A stretch of DNA of 64,000 bases from an uncultured Dechloromonas sp. (lineage in GTDB: Bacteria > Pseudomonadota > Gammaproteobacteria > Burkholderiales > Rhodocyclaceae): the NCBI RefSeq assembly GCF_945957265.1, contig NZ_CAMFKO010000010.1, forward strand, positions 44,885-108,884, given 5' to 3'. The notes under the pieces were generated by a model, which saw only the letters and a list, made by a program, of their open reading frames with translations, ran no database searches and was not told where the DNA came from. The stretch's first letter is position 1. Each line of letters opens with the position of its first letter. The position numbers were made by a program, and so were the translations under genes. Below are positions 42,310-54,652 of this stretch, piece by piece.

Positions 42310-42756
42310 ATGAACCCTCTCAACAATCTACTGAGCGTCGACCAGGTGCTGCTGAATCTCGAAGCCAGCAGCAAGAAACGCGTTTTCGAACAAGCCGGCA
42401 TCCTGTTCGAGACCCGCCTGGGCCTGGCCCGCTCGACCATTTTCGACAGCCTGTTTGCCCGCGAAAAACTCGGTTCCACCGGTTTGGGCCAAGGCGTCGC
42501 CATTCCCCACGGCCGCATCAAGGGCCTGAAGCAGGCTGCCGGCGCGTTCATGCGCCTGACGACGCCGGTGCCGTTCGACTCCCCGGATGGCCGGCCGGTC
42601 GACCTGTTGTTTGTCCTGCTCGTGCCCGAGCAGGCCACGGAACAACACCTCCAGATCCTGTCGGAGCTTGCCCAGCGCTTTTCGGACCGGGCTTTCCGGG
42701 AAAAGCTCCAGGCCGCCGGCGACCCGAACGCAGTGCTCGCGCTATTCCAGTCCTGA
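42310..42756 (+). CDS. ptsN: PTS IIA-like nitrogen regulatory protein
   Basis: GLGQGVAIPHGRIKGL; between hpf and hprK. Confidence 0.92.
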   Translation: MNPLNNLLSVDQVLLNLEASSKKRVFEQAGILFETRLGLARSTIFDSLFAREKLGSTGLGQGVAIPHGRIKGLKQAAGAFMRLTTPVPFDSPDGRPVDLLFVLLVPEQATEQHLQILSELAQRFSDRAFREKLQAAGDPNAVLALFQS

Positions 42757-42765
42757 GTTCCCGTC

Positions 42766-43701
42766 GTGCGTCACGTCAGCCTGGTTCAGCTTTATGAGGA
42801 TAATCGGGAAAAGCTGCTGCTGAACTGGCATATCGGCCAGAACGCGGACCGCCGCATCGAGATCAAGGGCTCCAACAGCTACGGGGCCGATCTGGTCGGC
42901 CATATCAACATCATCCACCCCGAGCGCCTGCAGGTACTCGGCCTGGCCGAGTACGACTGGGCGATGCGCATTGGCGAGCGGCGCTTCGGCGCGATGTTCG
43001 TCGACCTGCTCAGCGCCCAGCCGCCGGCCGTCATCGTCGCGGACGGCTTGACGCCGCCGGCCCAGGTTGTGGAAACCTGTACCCAGACCGGTACTCCGCT
43101 GATCAATTCGCCCAAGCCCTGCTCGGCGATCATCGATCTGCTGCGCATCTATCTGTCGGCCCGCCTCGCCGATACCGTCAGCCTGCACGGCGTCTTCATG
43201 GACGTTTTGGGGATGGGCGTGCTGATTACCGGCGATTCGGGCGTCGGCAAGTCCGAATTGGCGCTCGAGCTGATTTCCCGCGGGCATGGCCTCGTTGCCG
43301 ACGACGTGGTCGAAATGGCGCGGATCGCGCCGACCACCATCGAAGGCCGCTGTCCCGGCATGCTGCGCGACTTCCTCGAGGTGCGCGGGCTCGGCCTGCT
43401 CAACATCCGGACCATCTTTGGCGAAACGGCCTCGCGCCGGAAGATGAAGCTGAAGCTGATCGTCCATCTGCAGAAAACCGCCGCCGCCGCCGATGCGCCC
43501 CGCCTTCCCCTCGATGCCCAGACCCAGGAAGTGCTGGGGGTCCCGGTGCGCAAGGTGGTCATTCCCGTCGCCGCCGGGCGCAACCTGGCGGTCCTGCTCG
43601 AAGCGGCGGTACGCAACACCATCCTGCAATTGCGCGGTATCGACAGCCTGCAGGATTTCATGGATCGCCAGCAGCGCATGATGCTTGACGATGACGCATG
43701 A
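42766..43701 (+). CDS. hprK: HPr kinase/phosphorylase
   Basis: GDSGVGKSELALELISRGHGLVADDVVE. Confidence 0.96.
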   Translation: MRHVSLVQLYEDNREKLLLNWHIGQNADRRIEIKGSNSYGADLVGHINIIHPERLQVLGLAEYDWAMRIGERRFGAMFVDLLSAQPPAVIVADGLTPPAQVVETCTQTGTPLINSPKPCSAIIDLLRIYLSARLADTVSLHGVFMDVLGMGVLITGDSGVGKSELALELISRGHGLVADDVVEMARIAPTTIEGRCPGMLRDFLEVRGLGLLNIRTIFGETASRRKMKLKLIVHLQKTAAAADAPRLPLDAQTQEVLGVPVRKVVIPVAAGRNLAVLLEAAVRNTILQLRGIDSLQDFMDRQQRMMLDDDA

Positions 43702-43750
43702 ATCGCTGATAGTACGTCGGCGTTTTTGCACACTACGAGGGACATCCACC

Positions 43751-44008
43751 ATGAAAAAACTGATCGCTCTGCTGCTCGTCGCGTTTTCCGCCAATGCCGT
43801 TTATGCCGCTGACGATTGCGCCGCCCGCGCAGCCGAAAAGAAGCTGGCCGGTGCTGCCAAGAACAGTTTCATGAAGAAGTGCCAGGCCGATGCCGGCGCT
43901 CCCGCCGAAAACGCCGAATGCGCCATGAAGGCCAAGGAAAAGAAGCTGGCTGGCGCGGCCAAGAACAGTTTCATGAAGAAATGCTCGGCTGACGCCGCCG
44001 CGAAGTAA
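43751..44008 (+). CDS. psiF: PsiF-repeat family protein
   Basis: Signal peptide plus two copies of EKKLAGAAKNSFMKKC. Confidence 0.85.
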   Translation: MKKLIALLLVAFSANAVYAADDCAARAAEKKLAGAAKNSFMKKCQADAGAPAENAECAMKAKEKKLAGAAKNSFMKKCSADAAAK

Positions 44009-44035
44009 TCCCGACCGGGGGAGAACGATTGAACG

Positions 44036-44066
44036 TCGGCCGCCTTCGGGCGGCCGATTGTCGTTT
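44036..44066 (+). terminator. Terminator downstream of psiF
   Basis: CGGCCGCC-ttcg-GGCGGCCG followed by ATTGTCGTTT. Confidence 0.7.
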
Positions 44067-44961
44067 ACAGGTGTTCGAAGTCGGCGAGGTCCGACTGCGG
44101 GTCGTTGGCGGAGCTGCCGAAGCCGAACTTGCCCTTGCCCTCGAGCTGCATCTCGTTGCGCCGGACCATGATCTCCTGGCGCCCGGAGAGGGTAACGAAG
44201 GTGCCGTTGGTGCTGGTATCGACCAGGTAGAAGCCGTCGTTGCGGCGTTCGACGCGGGCGTGCTGGCGGGAGGCCTTGCGGTCGTCGATGGTTAGTTTGC
44301 AGCCGAGGTCGCGACCGATCGTGAGCACCGGGGTTTTTTCATCGACCAGAAAAGCCTTGCCGCGATAACGGATGCACAGGCGTTCGACCGGCAGGCGGCT
44401 CAGTTCGCCGAAAGTCGAGTGGGGCGACGAGGTGCCCTGATAGCTGGGCCAGTGCACCTGGAACAGCGACAATTCGTTGCCGCCCTCGGCAACGGTGCCC
44501 AGCTTGGGCATGGGGTCGACGGTGATGATGCCGGGTTGCGGCAACTCGCCGACCAGGTCGGAGCTGCACAGGATCTGGTCGCGTCGGGCAATGCCGGCGA
44601 TGCGCGCCGCCGTGCTGACGGCCGAGCCGCTCAGCTTGTCCTCGCTTTCGGCCACGACGCCGCAATGGAGGCCGATGCGGATGGTCAGCTTGAGGCCGGA
44701 GACGGGGGGTAGGTCGGCAATGCGTTGTTGCATGTCGATTGCCGCCTGGCAGGCTTCCTCGGCCGTGGCGAAGGAGGCCAGCAATTCGTCGCCGACGATC
44801 TGGACCGTTTTCCCCTTGTAGCCGTCGATGGAGCGCTTCATGCGCTTCAGGCAGCGCTCGACGGCATGCATGGCTTCGCGGTCGCCCAGCTTTTCGAAAA
44901 GCGCGGTACTGCCGGAAACGTCGGCGAACATGACCGTCAATCTGCGTTGCGTGGCGCTCAT
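44065..44961 (-). CDS. Class III adenylate/guanylate cyclase domain protein with C-terminal FHA domain
   Basis: MFADVSGSTALFEKLGDREAMHAV...QIVGDELLASF; FHA TIGRDLGCKLTIDDRKASRQHARVERRNDGFYLVDTSTNGTFV. Confidence 0.87.
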   Translation of the reverse strand: MSATQRRLTVMFADVSGSTALFEKLGDREAMHAVERCLKRMKRSIDGYKGKTVQIVGDELLASFATAEEACQAAIDMQQRIADLPPVSGLKLTIRIGLHCGVVAESEDKLSGSAVSTAARIAGIARRDQILCSSDLVGELPQPGIITVDPMPKLGTVAEGGNELSLFQVHWPSYQGTSSPHSTFGELSRLPVERLCIRYRGKAFLVDEKTPVLTIGRDLGCKLTIDDRKASRQHARVERRNDGFYLVDTSTNGTFVTLSGRQEIMVRRNEMQLEGKGKFGFGSSANDPQSDLADFEHL

Positions 44962-45031
44962 CGGCTAGTCAGGACCAAAAGTGGAAAAATTATCGAAGCC
45001 CCATTATATGCTGCCATGCCCTCATTATGCA

Positions 45032-45895
45032 TTATGCCTTTAGGCTTATCGGGATGGTTCCGCTGACCGAAAATTCGGGGCTGTCGAAGGCGATATCGCC
45101 CTCGTCGACCGGGGTGTCGAGCGTCAGGCCGTGGAAGTCGAAGAGGTCCAGGTCGGCCAGGTGCGACGGCACGACATTCTGCATGGCGGTGAGCACCGAC
45201 TCGGTCCGTCCCGGGTAGCGCTTGTCCCAATCCTGCATCATCTCGCGGATCTTCTGGCGCTGCAGGTTGTCCTGGGAGCCGCACAGGTTGCAGGGAATGA
45301 TCGGGAATTCCATGCCCCGGGCGAACTTGGCGATGTCCGATTCGGCGCAGTAGGCGAGCGGGCGAATGACGATGTGCGCCTTGTCGTCGGTGACCAGCTT
45401 GGGCGGCATGGCCTTGATCTTGCCGCCGAACAGCAGGTTCAGGAACAGCGTGTGCACCATGTCATCGCGGTGGTGGCCGAGGGCGATCTTGTTGGCCCCC
45501 AGCTCCTTCGCGGTGCGGTAGATGATGCCGCGGCGCAGGCGGGAGCACAGCGAACAGGTGGTCTTGCCCTCGGGAATCTTGTCCTTGACGATGGAGTAGG
45601 TATCGGACTCGATGATGTGATGCTCGATGCCGATCGACTTGAAGTAGTTGGGCAGGACATCGGCCGGAAACCCGGGCTGTTTCTGGTCGAGGTTCATCGC
45701 GATCAGGCGGAACTTGACCGGGGCGCGCTGCTGCAGGGCCATCAGCATGGCGAGCAGGGTGTAGGAGTCCTTGCCGCCGGATACGCAGACGAGCACGGTG
45801 TCGCCATCCTCGATCATGTTGTAGTCGATGATGGCCTTGCCGGTGCGGCCTTCGAGAAATTTGCGGAGTTTTTGCAGGGTGTTGGAGCTGTTCAT
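45032..45895 (-). CDS. ttcA: tRNA 2-thiocytidine(32) synthetase TtcA
   Basis: [25 protein letters not shown]. Confidence 0.95.
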   Translation of the reverse strand: MNSSNTLQKLRKFLEGRTGKAIIDYNMIEDGDTVLVCVSGGKDSYTLLAMLMALQQRAPVKFRLIAMNLDQKQPGFPADVLPNYFKSIGIEHHIIESDTYSIVKDKIPEGKTTCSLCSRLRRGIIYRTAKELGANKIALGHHRDDMVHTLFLNLLFGGKIKAMPPKLVTDDKAHIVIRPLAYCAESDIAKFARGMEFPIIPCNLCGSQDNLQRQKIREMMQDWDKRYPGRTESVLTAMQNVVPSHLADLDLFDFHGLTLDTPVDEGDIAFDSPEFSVSGTIPISLKA

Positions 45896-45987
45896 GGTGG
45901 CTGGCGGTGTAAACCGACTCGCGAGTGCGAAAAGCCGCAAGTTTACCCTCTGCCTTGGCGGTCGGACAGAGAATTTTCGATGTTTAA

Positions 45988-48738
<2,751 letters not shown>

Positions 48739-48749
48739 GTCGAATCAGC

Positions 48750-49892
48750 TCAGGTTTCACCGAGACAGGTGATGGTCATCGTCTGATTGTGCAATTTGCA
48801 GGAAGATCCCGGGGTGAAGGGGCTGATCTCGCCATAGGAATAGAATCCGGTCAGCGTCGCCTTGTTGCTGAACACGTCGCCCACCGCCTCGACCTCCTCG
48901 TCGACCCGGCTGCCCATGACCAGCTTGCGGCCGACGCAGCTGACCAGGATGGCGAGCGTCTCCCCGGCCGACCGGAACATGCCGGCGGCTGCCTCGGCGG
49001 CCGCTTCGGCGCCATTCACCAGCTTGTCGGTGCTGGCGTGCATCAGGCGGAGATAGCCGTTGGCATCGATCTCGCCGGCCAGGATCAGGCTGCCCAGGCT
49101 TTCATCGACGCCGAGAATGGTGCGGATCAGGCCGATGGCGTTGTGGTCGTCGCCGAGCATCGCGAACGGAAACAGCAGGCCCGAGGCCGGCAGGCTGCGG
49201 GCATGGTCGCCGAGATAGCGCTTGTAGATTTCCAGCGCCGGCTCGCCATCGAGTTCGTACAGGATATTGCCTTCGCTGCGCGTCACCTTGCGTGCCGGCC
49301 CGAAAGGCTCCCAGCCGCCGAAGGAGCCATGCCCGAAGCGCAGGCCGTCGCCGCACAGGCCGACGGCCACCACGGCGTTGTTGCTGACACCGTCCCGGCC
49401 GAGCGTGAAGGTTTCCCTGAACGCGCCGCCATCGCCGGCCAGGCCGCCGGTGATGGGAACGGCGATGCCGATGATGCTGGAGATGCCGTCGACCAGGGCG
49501 CTGCCGTTGATCCGCACGCCCGGGCCGAAAACGAGGACGGCCTTGAGGTCGGGGGCCTGGATTTGCCGGCCGATTCGTTCGCCGGCGGCAAACGAATCGT
49601 CCATGCCGTTCAGTGTCGTACTGGCCGGTTTCAGGCCAACCTTGTCGAAATCGATGGCCGTGATGCAGCAGGTGCCGTCGTCGACCCCGGCGGCCGAAAT
49701 CTCGCCGGCGGTGGAGCAGCCGAGCAAGGCGGTGCCCGGCGGCAGTTCGTTCAGGGCCTGGCGGAAGGCGGGATGGGTAAAATGATCGATGGCGCCGAAG
49801 ACCAGCAGCAGATCGAGCGGACGACCGGCCAGGACAGCAAGGGCGCGGCCAAGCTCGCTGGGCTGGCGGCTGATGACTTGAGTGATCTGCAC
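48750..49892 (-). CDS. FIST N/C domain signal-transduction protein (NosP-like candidate)
   Basis: GTALLGCSTAGEISAAGV; C-terminal TGFYSYGEISPFTPGSSCKLHNQTMTIT. Confidence 0.88.
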   Translation of the reverse strand: MQITQVISRQPSELGRALAVLAGRPLDLLLVFGAIDHFTHPAFRQALNELPPGTALLGCSTAGEISAAGVDDGTCCITAIDFDKVGLKPASTTLNGMDDSFAAGERIGRQIQAPDLKAVLVFGPGVRINGSALVDGISSIIGIAVPITGGLAGDGGAFRETFTLGRDGVSNNAVVAVGLCGDGLRFGHGSFGGWEPFGPARKVTRSEGNILYELDGEPALEIYKRYLGDHARSLPASGLLFPFAMLGDDHNAIGLIRTILGVDESLGSLILAGEIDANGYLRLMHASTDKLVNGAEAAAEAAAGMFRSAGETLAILVSCVGRKLVMGSRVDEEVEAVGDVFSNKATLTGFYSYGEISPFTPGSSCKLHNQTMTITCLGET

Positions 49893-49982
49893 GGGTGCTC
49901 TCCCCTGTATGATCTGGCTACAAAAATAACATACGGCGCTCGCCTTGCGCTGATCTTAAAATCGATATTTTTTTCATTTGCG

Positions 49983-51143
49983 ATGAACAACCTCCCTGCC
50001 CCCGCACCCGAAGCGATCGTCCATAGCCAGCGTCTGACCCAGGCCATCGCGGACGACATCACGGCTGCCGGCGGCTGGATTTCGTTCGCCCGCTTCATGG
50101 AGCAGGTGCTGTATCGCCCTGGCCTGGGCTATTACACGGCCGGCGCCCGCAAATTCGGGGCGGCCGGCGATTTCGTGACGGCGCCGGAGATGTCCGCCCT
50201 GTTCGGGCGGGCGGTGGCCCGCCAGGTCATGCAGGTGCTGGCCCGGTCGGCGCCGTGCGTGCTGGAGGTCGGCGCCGGCTCCGGGCGACTGGCGGCGGAT
50301 CTCCTGCTCGAACTGGAACGCCTGGGCGGCTTGCCGGAGCGCTATTTCATCCTCGACCTGTCGGCCGACCTGCGCGAGCGGCAGCAACAGACCATCGCGG
50401 CGGCAGCCCCTCACTTGCTGTCGCGGGTGAGCTGGCTGGATCGTTTGCCGGCGCGTTTTTCCGGGGTGGTGCTGGCCAACGAACTGCTCGACGCCATGCC
50501 GGCCCATGTCGTGGCCTGGCGGGAGGACGGCATCTTCGACCGGGGTGTCGCGCTCGATGCGGACGGGGGTTTTACCTGGCAGGAACGCCCGGCGACCGGC
50601 GCCCTGCTCGCCGCGGCCCGGCAAATCGGCGAACAATGCCAGCTGCCGCCGGGTTTCGAGAGCGAAATCAGCCTGGCGGTATCGTCCTGGGCGGCCGAAT
50701 GGGGGCATCGCCTCGACCGGGGCGCCCTGCTCCTGATCGACTACGGCTTCCCGCGCCGCGAGTTTTACCACCAGCAGCGCGGTCGCGGCACCCTGATGTG
50801 CCACTACCGCCACCATGCCCATCCCGATCCGTTCTACCTGCCCGGCCTGCAGGACGTCACCGTCCATGTCGATTTCACGGCGGTGATCGCCGGGGCGCAT
50901 GGCGCCGGGCTCGATCTGCTCGGCTATGCCAGCCAGGGGCAGTTCCTGCTCAATTGCGGCATTCTCGACTTGCTGGCCGATCTTCCCAACGGCACGCCGG
51001 AGTACATTCGGGCGGCCGGTGCCGTCAATACGCTCCTGATGCCGCACGAGATGGGGGAGCTGTTCAAGGTCATCGCCATCGGGCGCGGCATTGACGACGC
51101 CCTCCTCGGCTTTGCCAGCGGCGACCAGGGCTGGCGGCTCTAG
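49983..51143 (+). CDS. SAM-dependent methyltransferase (MidA/NDUFAF7-like)
   Basis: YYTAGARKFGAAGDFVTAPEMSALFGRAVA; VLEVGAGSGRLAADLL. Confidence 0.92.
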   Translation: MNNLPAPAPEAIVHSQRLTQAIADDITAAGGWISFARFMEQVLYRPGLGYYTAGARKFGAAGDFVTAPEMSALFGRAVARQVMQVLARSAPCVLEVGAGSGRLAADLLLELERLGGLPERYFILDLSADLRERQQQTIAAAAPHLLSRVSWLDRLPARFSGVVLANELLDAMPAHVVAWREDGIFDRGVALDADGGFTWQERPATGALLAAARQIGEQCQLPPGFESEISLAVSSWAAEWGHRLDRGALLLIDYGFPRREFYHQQRGRGTLMCHYRHHAHPDPFYLPGLQDVTVHVDFTAVIAGAHGAGLDLLGYASQGQFLLNCGILDLLADLPNGTPEYIRAAGAVNTLLMPHEMGELFKVIAIGRGIDDALLGFASGDQGWRL

Positions 51144-51149
51144 GCTTGC

Positions 51150-52124
51150 TTAACGCTTGGCCAGTTCCCTGAAGCGATTGGGCTGGCCGAGCACGACGTG
51201 CCCGAAGTCGTCGAGCAGGGCCTGGTCGACCGCCTCGGGGCGCAAGGTATAGAGCGTGCTGCCCAGGCGTTCGAGGTTGCGCGCCTCGACGATGATGGCG
51301 CCCTTGGCGAAATCGGCCCGCCAGCGAACGCTGACGCTGACATCGCTGCGAATCTCGAATTCGGCATGTTCGACATACTGGCGTTCGTTCTTGAATTCCT
51401 TGCAGGTGAACGGCAATCCGAAATCGAAGAGCATGCTGCGGAAACGCTCGACGGCCGGGCCGTCGCGCCCGATCGCCAGCAAGCCGGGCCCGTTCAGGCG
51501 GTACGAAAAGCTGACCAGCTCGACCAGCGCGCCGGCGCTCTGGCTCTGGGTCCGGTAGTCGGCGAATCCCTCCTGCCAGTCCAGCCGGCTGAGCTGGTGC
51601 TGCTCGAGCAGCGGGTAGTCGCGCGGGATGCCCGGCTTGACGATGTTCAGCTGCTGGACCAGTTCGTGCAGGAAAAAGAAGATGTGCTTCAGGGCCTGGT
51701 CGATCGCTTCGTTGATGGCGGTTCGTTCGGCCAGCGCGCTGTGGATTTCGCGCTGGCGAATTTCCGCCTGGCGCCGCAACTGATCGAGCAGGCCGCCCGC
51801 GGCGATGGTGGGCAGCGGCGCCTCGGCCAGCGCCGGCTCGGCAGGAGGCGGTTCGCTCGCCGGCGCGGGCTGCGCCGCGGACAGCTTTTTGGGGGCGATT
51901 TCGGGAAACACCAGTTCCGAGTCGCTCATTCCGGCACCGCTGCTGGCCAGGTATTCGCGGCGGGCACGGCGCTCGGCGGCGTCCAGGTCGAAGGCTTCGA
52001 TATCCGCGACCAGCGCCGCTTCCAGCGCCTCGATGTCTTGCGTCGTCGGACTCTTGCGTTCGCGCTTGGCGCGAATCGCCTGACTGATCGCGGAGAGTTG
52101 GCTGGCAGGGTCGGAATTGCTCAT
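51150..52124 (-). CDS. Conserved hypothetical protein
   Basis: 324-aa ORF, coherent codon usage, no recognised domain. Confidence 0.75.
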   Translation of the reverse strand: MSNSDPASQLSAISQAIRAKRERKSPTTQDIEALEAALVADIEAFDLDAAERRARREYLASSGAGMSDSELVFPEIAPKKLSAAQPAPASEPPPAEPALAEAPLPTIAAGGLLDQLRRQAEIRQREIHSALAERTAINEAIDQALKHIFFFLHELVQQLNIVKPGIPRDYPLLEQHQLSRLDWQEGFADYRTQSQSAGALVELVSFSYRLNGPGLLAIGRDGPAVERFRSMLFDFGLPFTCKEFKNERQYVEHAEFEIRSDVSVSVRWRADFAKGAIIVEARNLERLGSTLYTLRPEAVDQALLDDFGHVVLGQPNRFRELAKR

Positions 52125-52187
52125 TGAACTTGTCGCAGGGTCAGCTACACTGGCTCAATAATGTGTCCTAAATGGAGCTTGCGCAAG

Positions 52188-52379
52188 ATGGACGTTGCAT
52201 CGATTTCCGGACAGGCCTCGACACTGACCCAGACGCAGCTGTCGGAAGCGGTCAGTACCGCGGTACTCCGCAAGGCCATCGATATCCAGGCGCAGGGCGC
52301 GCTGCAGCTGCTTCAGGCCTTGCCGTCGGTCACCAATAACCCGCCCAACCTCGGCAACAGCATCGACGTCAGGGCGTGA
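52188..52379 (+). CDS. YjfB-like putative motility protein
   Basis: MDVASISGQASTLTQTQLSEAVSTAVLRKAIDIQAQGALQLLQALP. Confidence 0.75.
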   Translation: MDVASISGQASTLTQTQLSEAVSTAVLRKAIDIQAQGALQLLQALPSVTNNPPNLGNSIDVRA

Positions 52380-53175
52380 GCTCTTCCAGCCAGTCGCGCA
52401 GACAGGCCGCCACGAGCGGCCATTCCTTTTCGTGGGTCACGGCGTGTCCCATGCGACGGAAAATGTGGGCGCGCTGACCGTAGGTGTTGGCCGTGCTTTG
52501 AACCAGGAAAGCCGGCACCAGCACGTCGTCTTCGGCGCCCAGGATGAGCATCGGCGGCCGGTGCATGGAAAACAGGTTGGGCAGGTTGAACATCGTCATG
52601 TCGAGGATGGCGCGCTGCGATTCGTTCTGCATCCGGGTCATCCAGGCAGCCAGCATGGCCTCGTCCGCATCGCCGGCGAACAAGGCTTCGCGCAGCGTTG
52701 CCGTATCGGTATATTCGCCGCTCAGGATGCGGTTGAGCTCGAGGAAGAGGTGCGGCTTGCTGAACAGCAGGTGGAACTGGGAGGCGATCAGGCCTTGCGG
52801 CGGCACCGAGCAGATCAGCGCGGCAGCCCGGGCCGGGCGGTGTTCCAGGTACTTCTGCACGATGAAGCCGCCCATCGAGTGGCCGATCAGGACGGGCTCT
52901 TCACCGAGCCAGTCGACCACGCTCTTCAGGTCGTCGACATAGTCGGCGACCGAGTGCCAGTTGATATGATCCCGGCCTTCGCTGCCGCCGTGGCCGCGCA
53001 GGGAGAGCGCGTGGCAGGGGTAGCCGGCCTGGGCCAGGAAGGGCATGAAGGTTTCGGTCCACATCCAGCCGCCGGCAAAGGCGCCGTGTACGAACAGCAA
53101 GGGCGGCTTGCCGGTCTTGCGGTCGGGCGTGCAGGAAAAGACTTCGAGGCCGGCGATGATTTGTGTTTTTAGCAT
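52369..53175 (-). CDS. Alpha/beta hydrolase
   Basis: PLLFVHGAFAGGWMW; VLIGHSMGGFIVQ. Confidence 0.9.
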   Translation of the reverse strand: MLKTQIIAGLEVFSCTPDRKTGKPPLLFVHGAFAGGWMWTETFMPFLAQAGYPCHALSLRGHGGSEGRDHINWHSVADYVDDLKSVVDWLGEEPVLIGHSMGGFIVQKYLEHRPARAAALICSVPPQGLIASQFHLLFSKPHLFLELNRILSGEYTDTATLREALFAGDADEAMLAAWMTRMQNESQRAILDMTMFNLPNLFSMHRPPMLILGAEDDVLVPAFLVQSTANTYGQRAHIFRRMGHAVTHEKEWPLVAACLRDWLEELTP

Positions 53176-53228
53176 GGGGTCGGTTGGGGCCGTGTTCTAA
53201 TGCGGTTTTTGGGGCGAAGCAGGGCAAT

Positions 53229-53426
53229 ATGCTGAAGTGGTTAGTGACGCTGGTGGTGGCGATTTTCCTGCTGGGCATCATCGCCCCGCATCTGGCGCGC
53301 TTCATTCGCTTCGGCCAACTGCCGGGCGACTTCGCCTTCCGCTTCCGTGGCCGGAACTATGTCTTTCCGGTGGCCACGACGATCATCTTTTCGCTATTGC
53401 TCTGGCTGCTCTCCCGGCTCATTTAA
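53229..53426 (+). CDS. DUF2905 family protein
   Basis: 65 aa: RFIRFGQLPGDFAFRFRGRNYVFPVATTIIFSLLLWLLS. Confidence 0.85.
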   Translation: MLKWLVTLVVAIFLLGIIAPHLARFIRFGQLPGDFAFRFRGRNYVFPVATTIIFSLLLWLLSRLI

Positions 53427-54629
53427 GGCGGCCTTGACGGCAAGAACCCGGGCGGCGTGGATGCGTTCGGGAATCCCGCCCTTGTCGGCGCAGGCGGCCG
53501 CTATGTCGCCGGCCGGCACGGAGCGCACGGCGGCAAGCGCCGCCAGCAGGCGCTGCGGACTGTCGTAGCGGCGGTTTTCCCAGCCCAGGCGCCCGGTATA
53601 GTCGCACAGGCAGGCATCGAGCAGTTGCTGGAAGCGTTCCGGCCGGCGCAGGGCGTCGGTTTTCTCGAACAGCGTGACGAGGGTGCTTGCCTTGAGGTCG
53701 GCGGCACGGTGCACGTTGCCGTGGTAGCGGGCCATCAGCAGGGCCAGGTCGCGGCAGTCGTTGGGCACGCGCAGCCGGGCGCAGAGCTGCTCGGTCAGGC
53801 GCACGCTGCGCTCCTCGTGGCCGAGGTGGCGCGGCAGGATGTCGGCCGGGGTTTCCGCCTTGCCGAGGTCGTGGGTCAGCGCCGCGAAGCGCACCGGCAG
53901 CGCAAAGCCGCGCAATGCCGACTGGTCGATGACCATCAGCGTATGGATACCGGTATCGACTTCCGGATGGTAGTCGGCGCGCTGCGGCACGCCGAACAGC
54001 TTGTCGACCTCGGGCAGCAGGCGAACCAGGGCGCCGCAATCGCGCAGCACCTCGATCATCCGCGACGGCCGCTCTTCCATCAGCCCCTTGGCCAGTTCCT
54101 GCCAGACGCGCTCGGCGACCAGGTGATCGACTTCGCCGTCGGCCACCATGCCGCGCATCAGGTCGAGCGTTTCCGGTGCGATGGTGAAGTCGCTGAAGCG
54201 GGCCGCGAAACGGGCCAGGCGCAGGATGCGCACGGGGTCTTCGGCGAAGGCCGGGCCGACGTGCCGCAATACCTTGGCCCGCAGGTCGGCCTGGCCGTGG
54301 AAAGGGTCGACCAGGCTGCCGTCGCCGGCCCTGGCCATGGCATTGATGGTCAGGTCGCGGCGGGCGAGATCGTCTTCGAGCGTGACGTCGGGCGCGGCGT
54401 GGAAGGCGAAGCCGTGGTAGCCGCGGCCGGTCTTGCGCTCGGTGCGGGCCAGCGCGTATTCCTCATGGCTTTGCGGATGGAGGAATACCGGGAAATCCTT
54501 GCCCACCGGCCGGAAGCCTTGCGCCAGCATGGCTTCCGGGGTGGCGCCGACGACCACGTGGTCGCGGTCGGCGTTGGGCCGGCCGAGCAGTTCGTCACGG
54601 ACGGCACCGCCGACGAGGTAGGTCTGCAC
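53394..54629 (-). CDS. cca: Multifunctional CCA tRNA nucleotidyltransferase
   Basis: TYLVGGAVRDELLGRPNADRDHVVVGATPEAM; HD domain; GTG start at 54629. Confidence 0.94.
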   Translation of the reverse strand: MQTYLVGGAVRDELLGRPNADRDHVVVGATPEAMLAQGFRPVGKDFPVFLHPQSHEEYALARTERKTGRGYHGFAFHAAPDVTLEDDLARRDLTINAMARAGDGSLVDPFHGQADLRAKVLRHVGPAFAEDPVRILRLARFAARFSDFTIAPETLDLMRGMVADGEVDHLVAERVWQELAKGLMEERPSRMIEVLRDCGALVRLLPEVDKLFGVPQRADYHPEVDTGIHTLMVIDQSALRGFALPVRFAALTHDLGKAETPADILPRHLGHEERSVRLTEQLCARLRVPNDCRDLALLMARYHGNVHRAADLKASTLVTLFEKTDALRRPERFQQLLDACLCDYTGRLGWENRRYDSPQRLLAALAAVRSVPAGDIAAACADKGGIPERIHAARVLAVKAALNEPGEQPEQ

Positions 54630-54652
54630 GGCTGGCGAGGCGGGCCGCTTGT

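Noticed and set aside
52369-52379. 11-bp convergent overlap of the YjfB-like gene and the hydrolase
   Set aside because: Small 3' overlaps between convergent genes are common in compact bacterial genomes.
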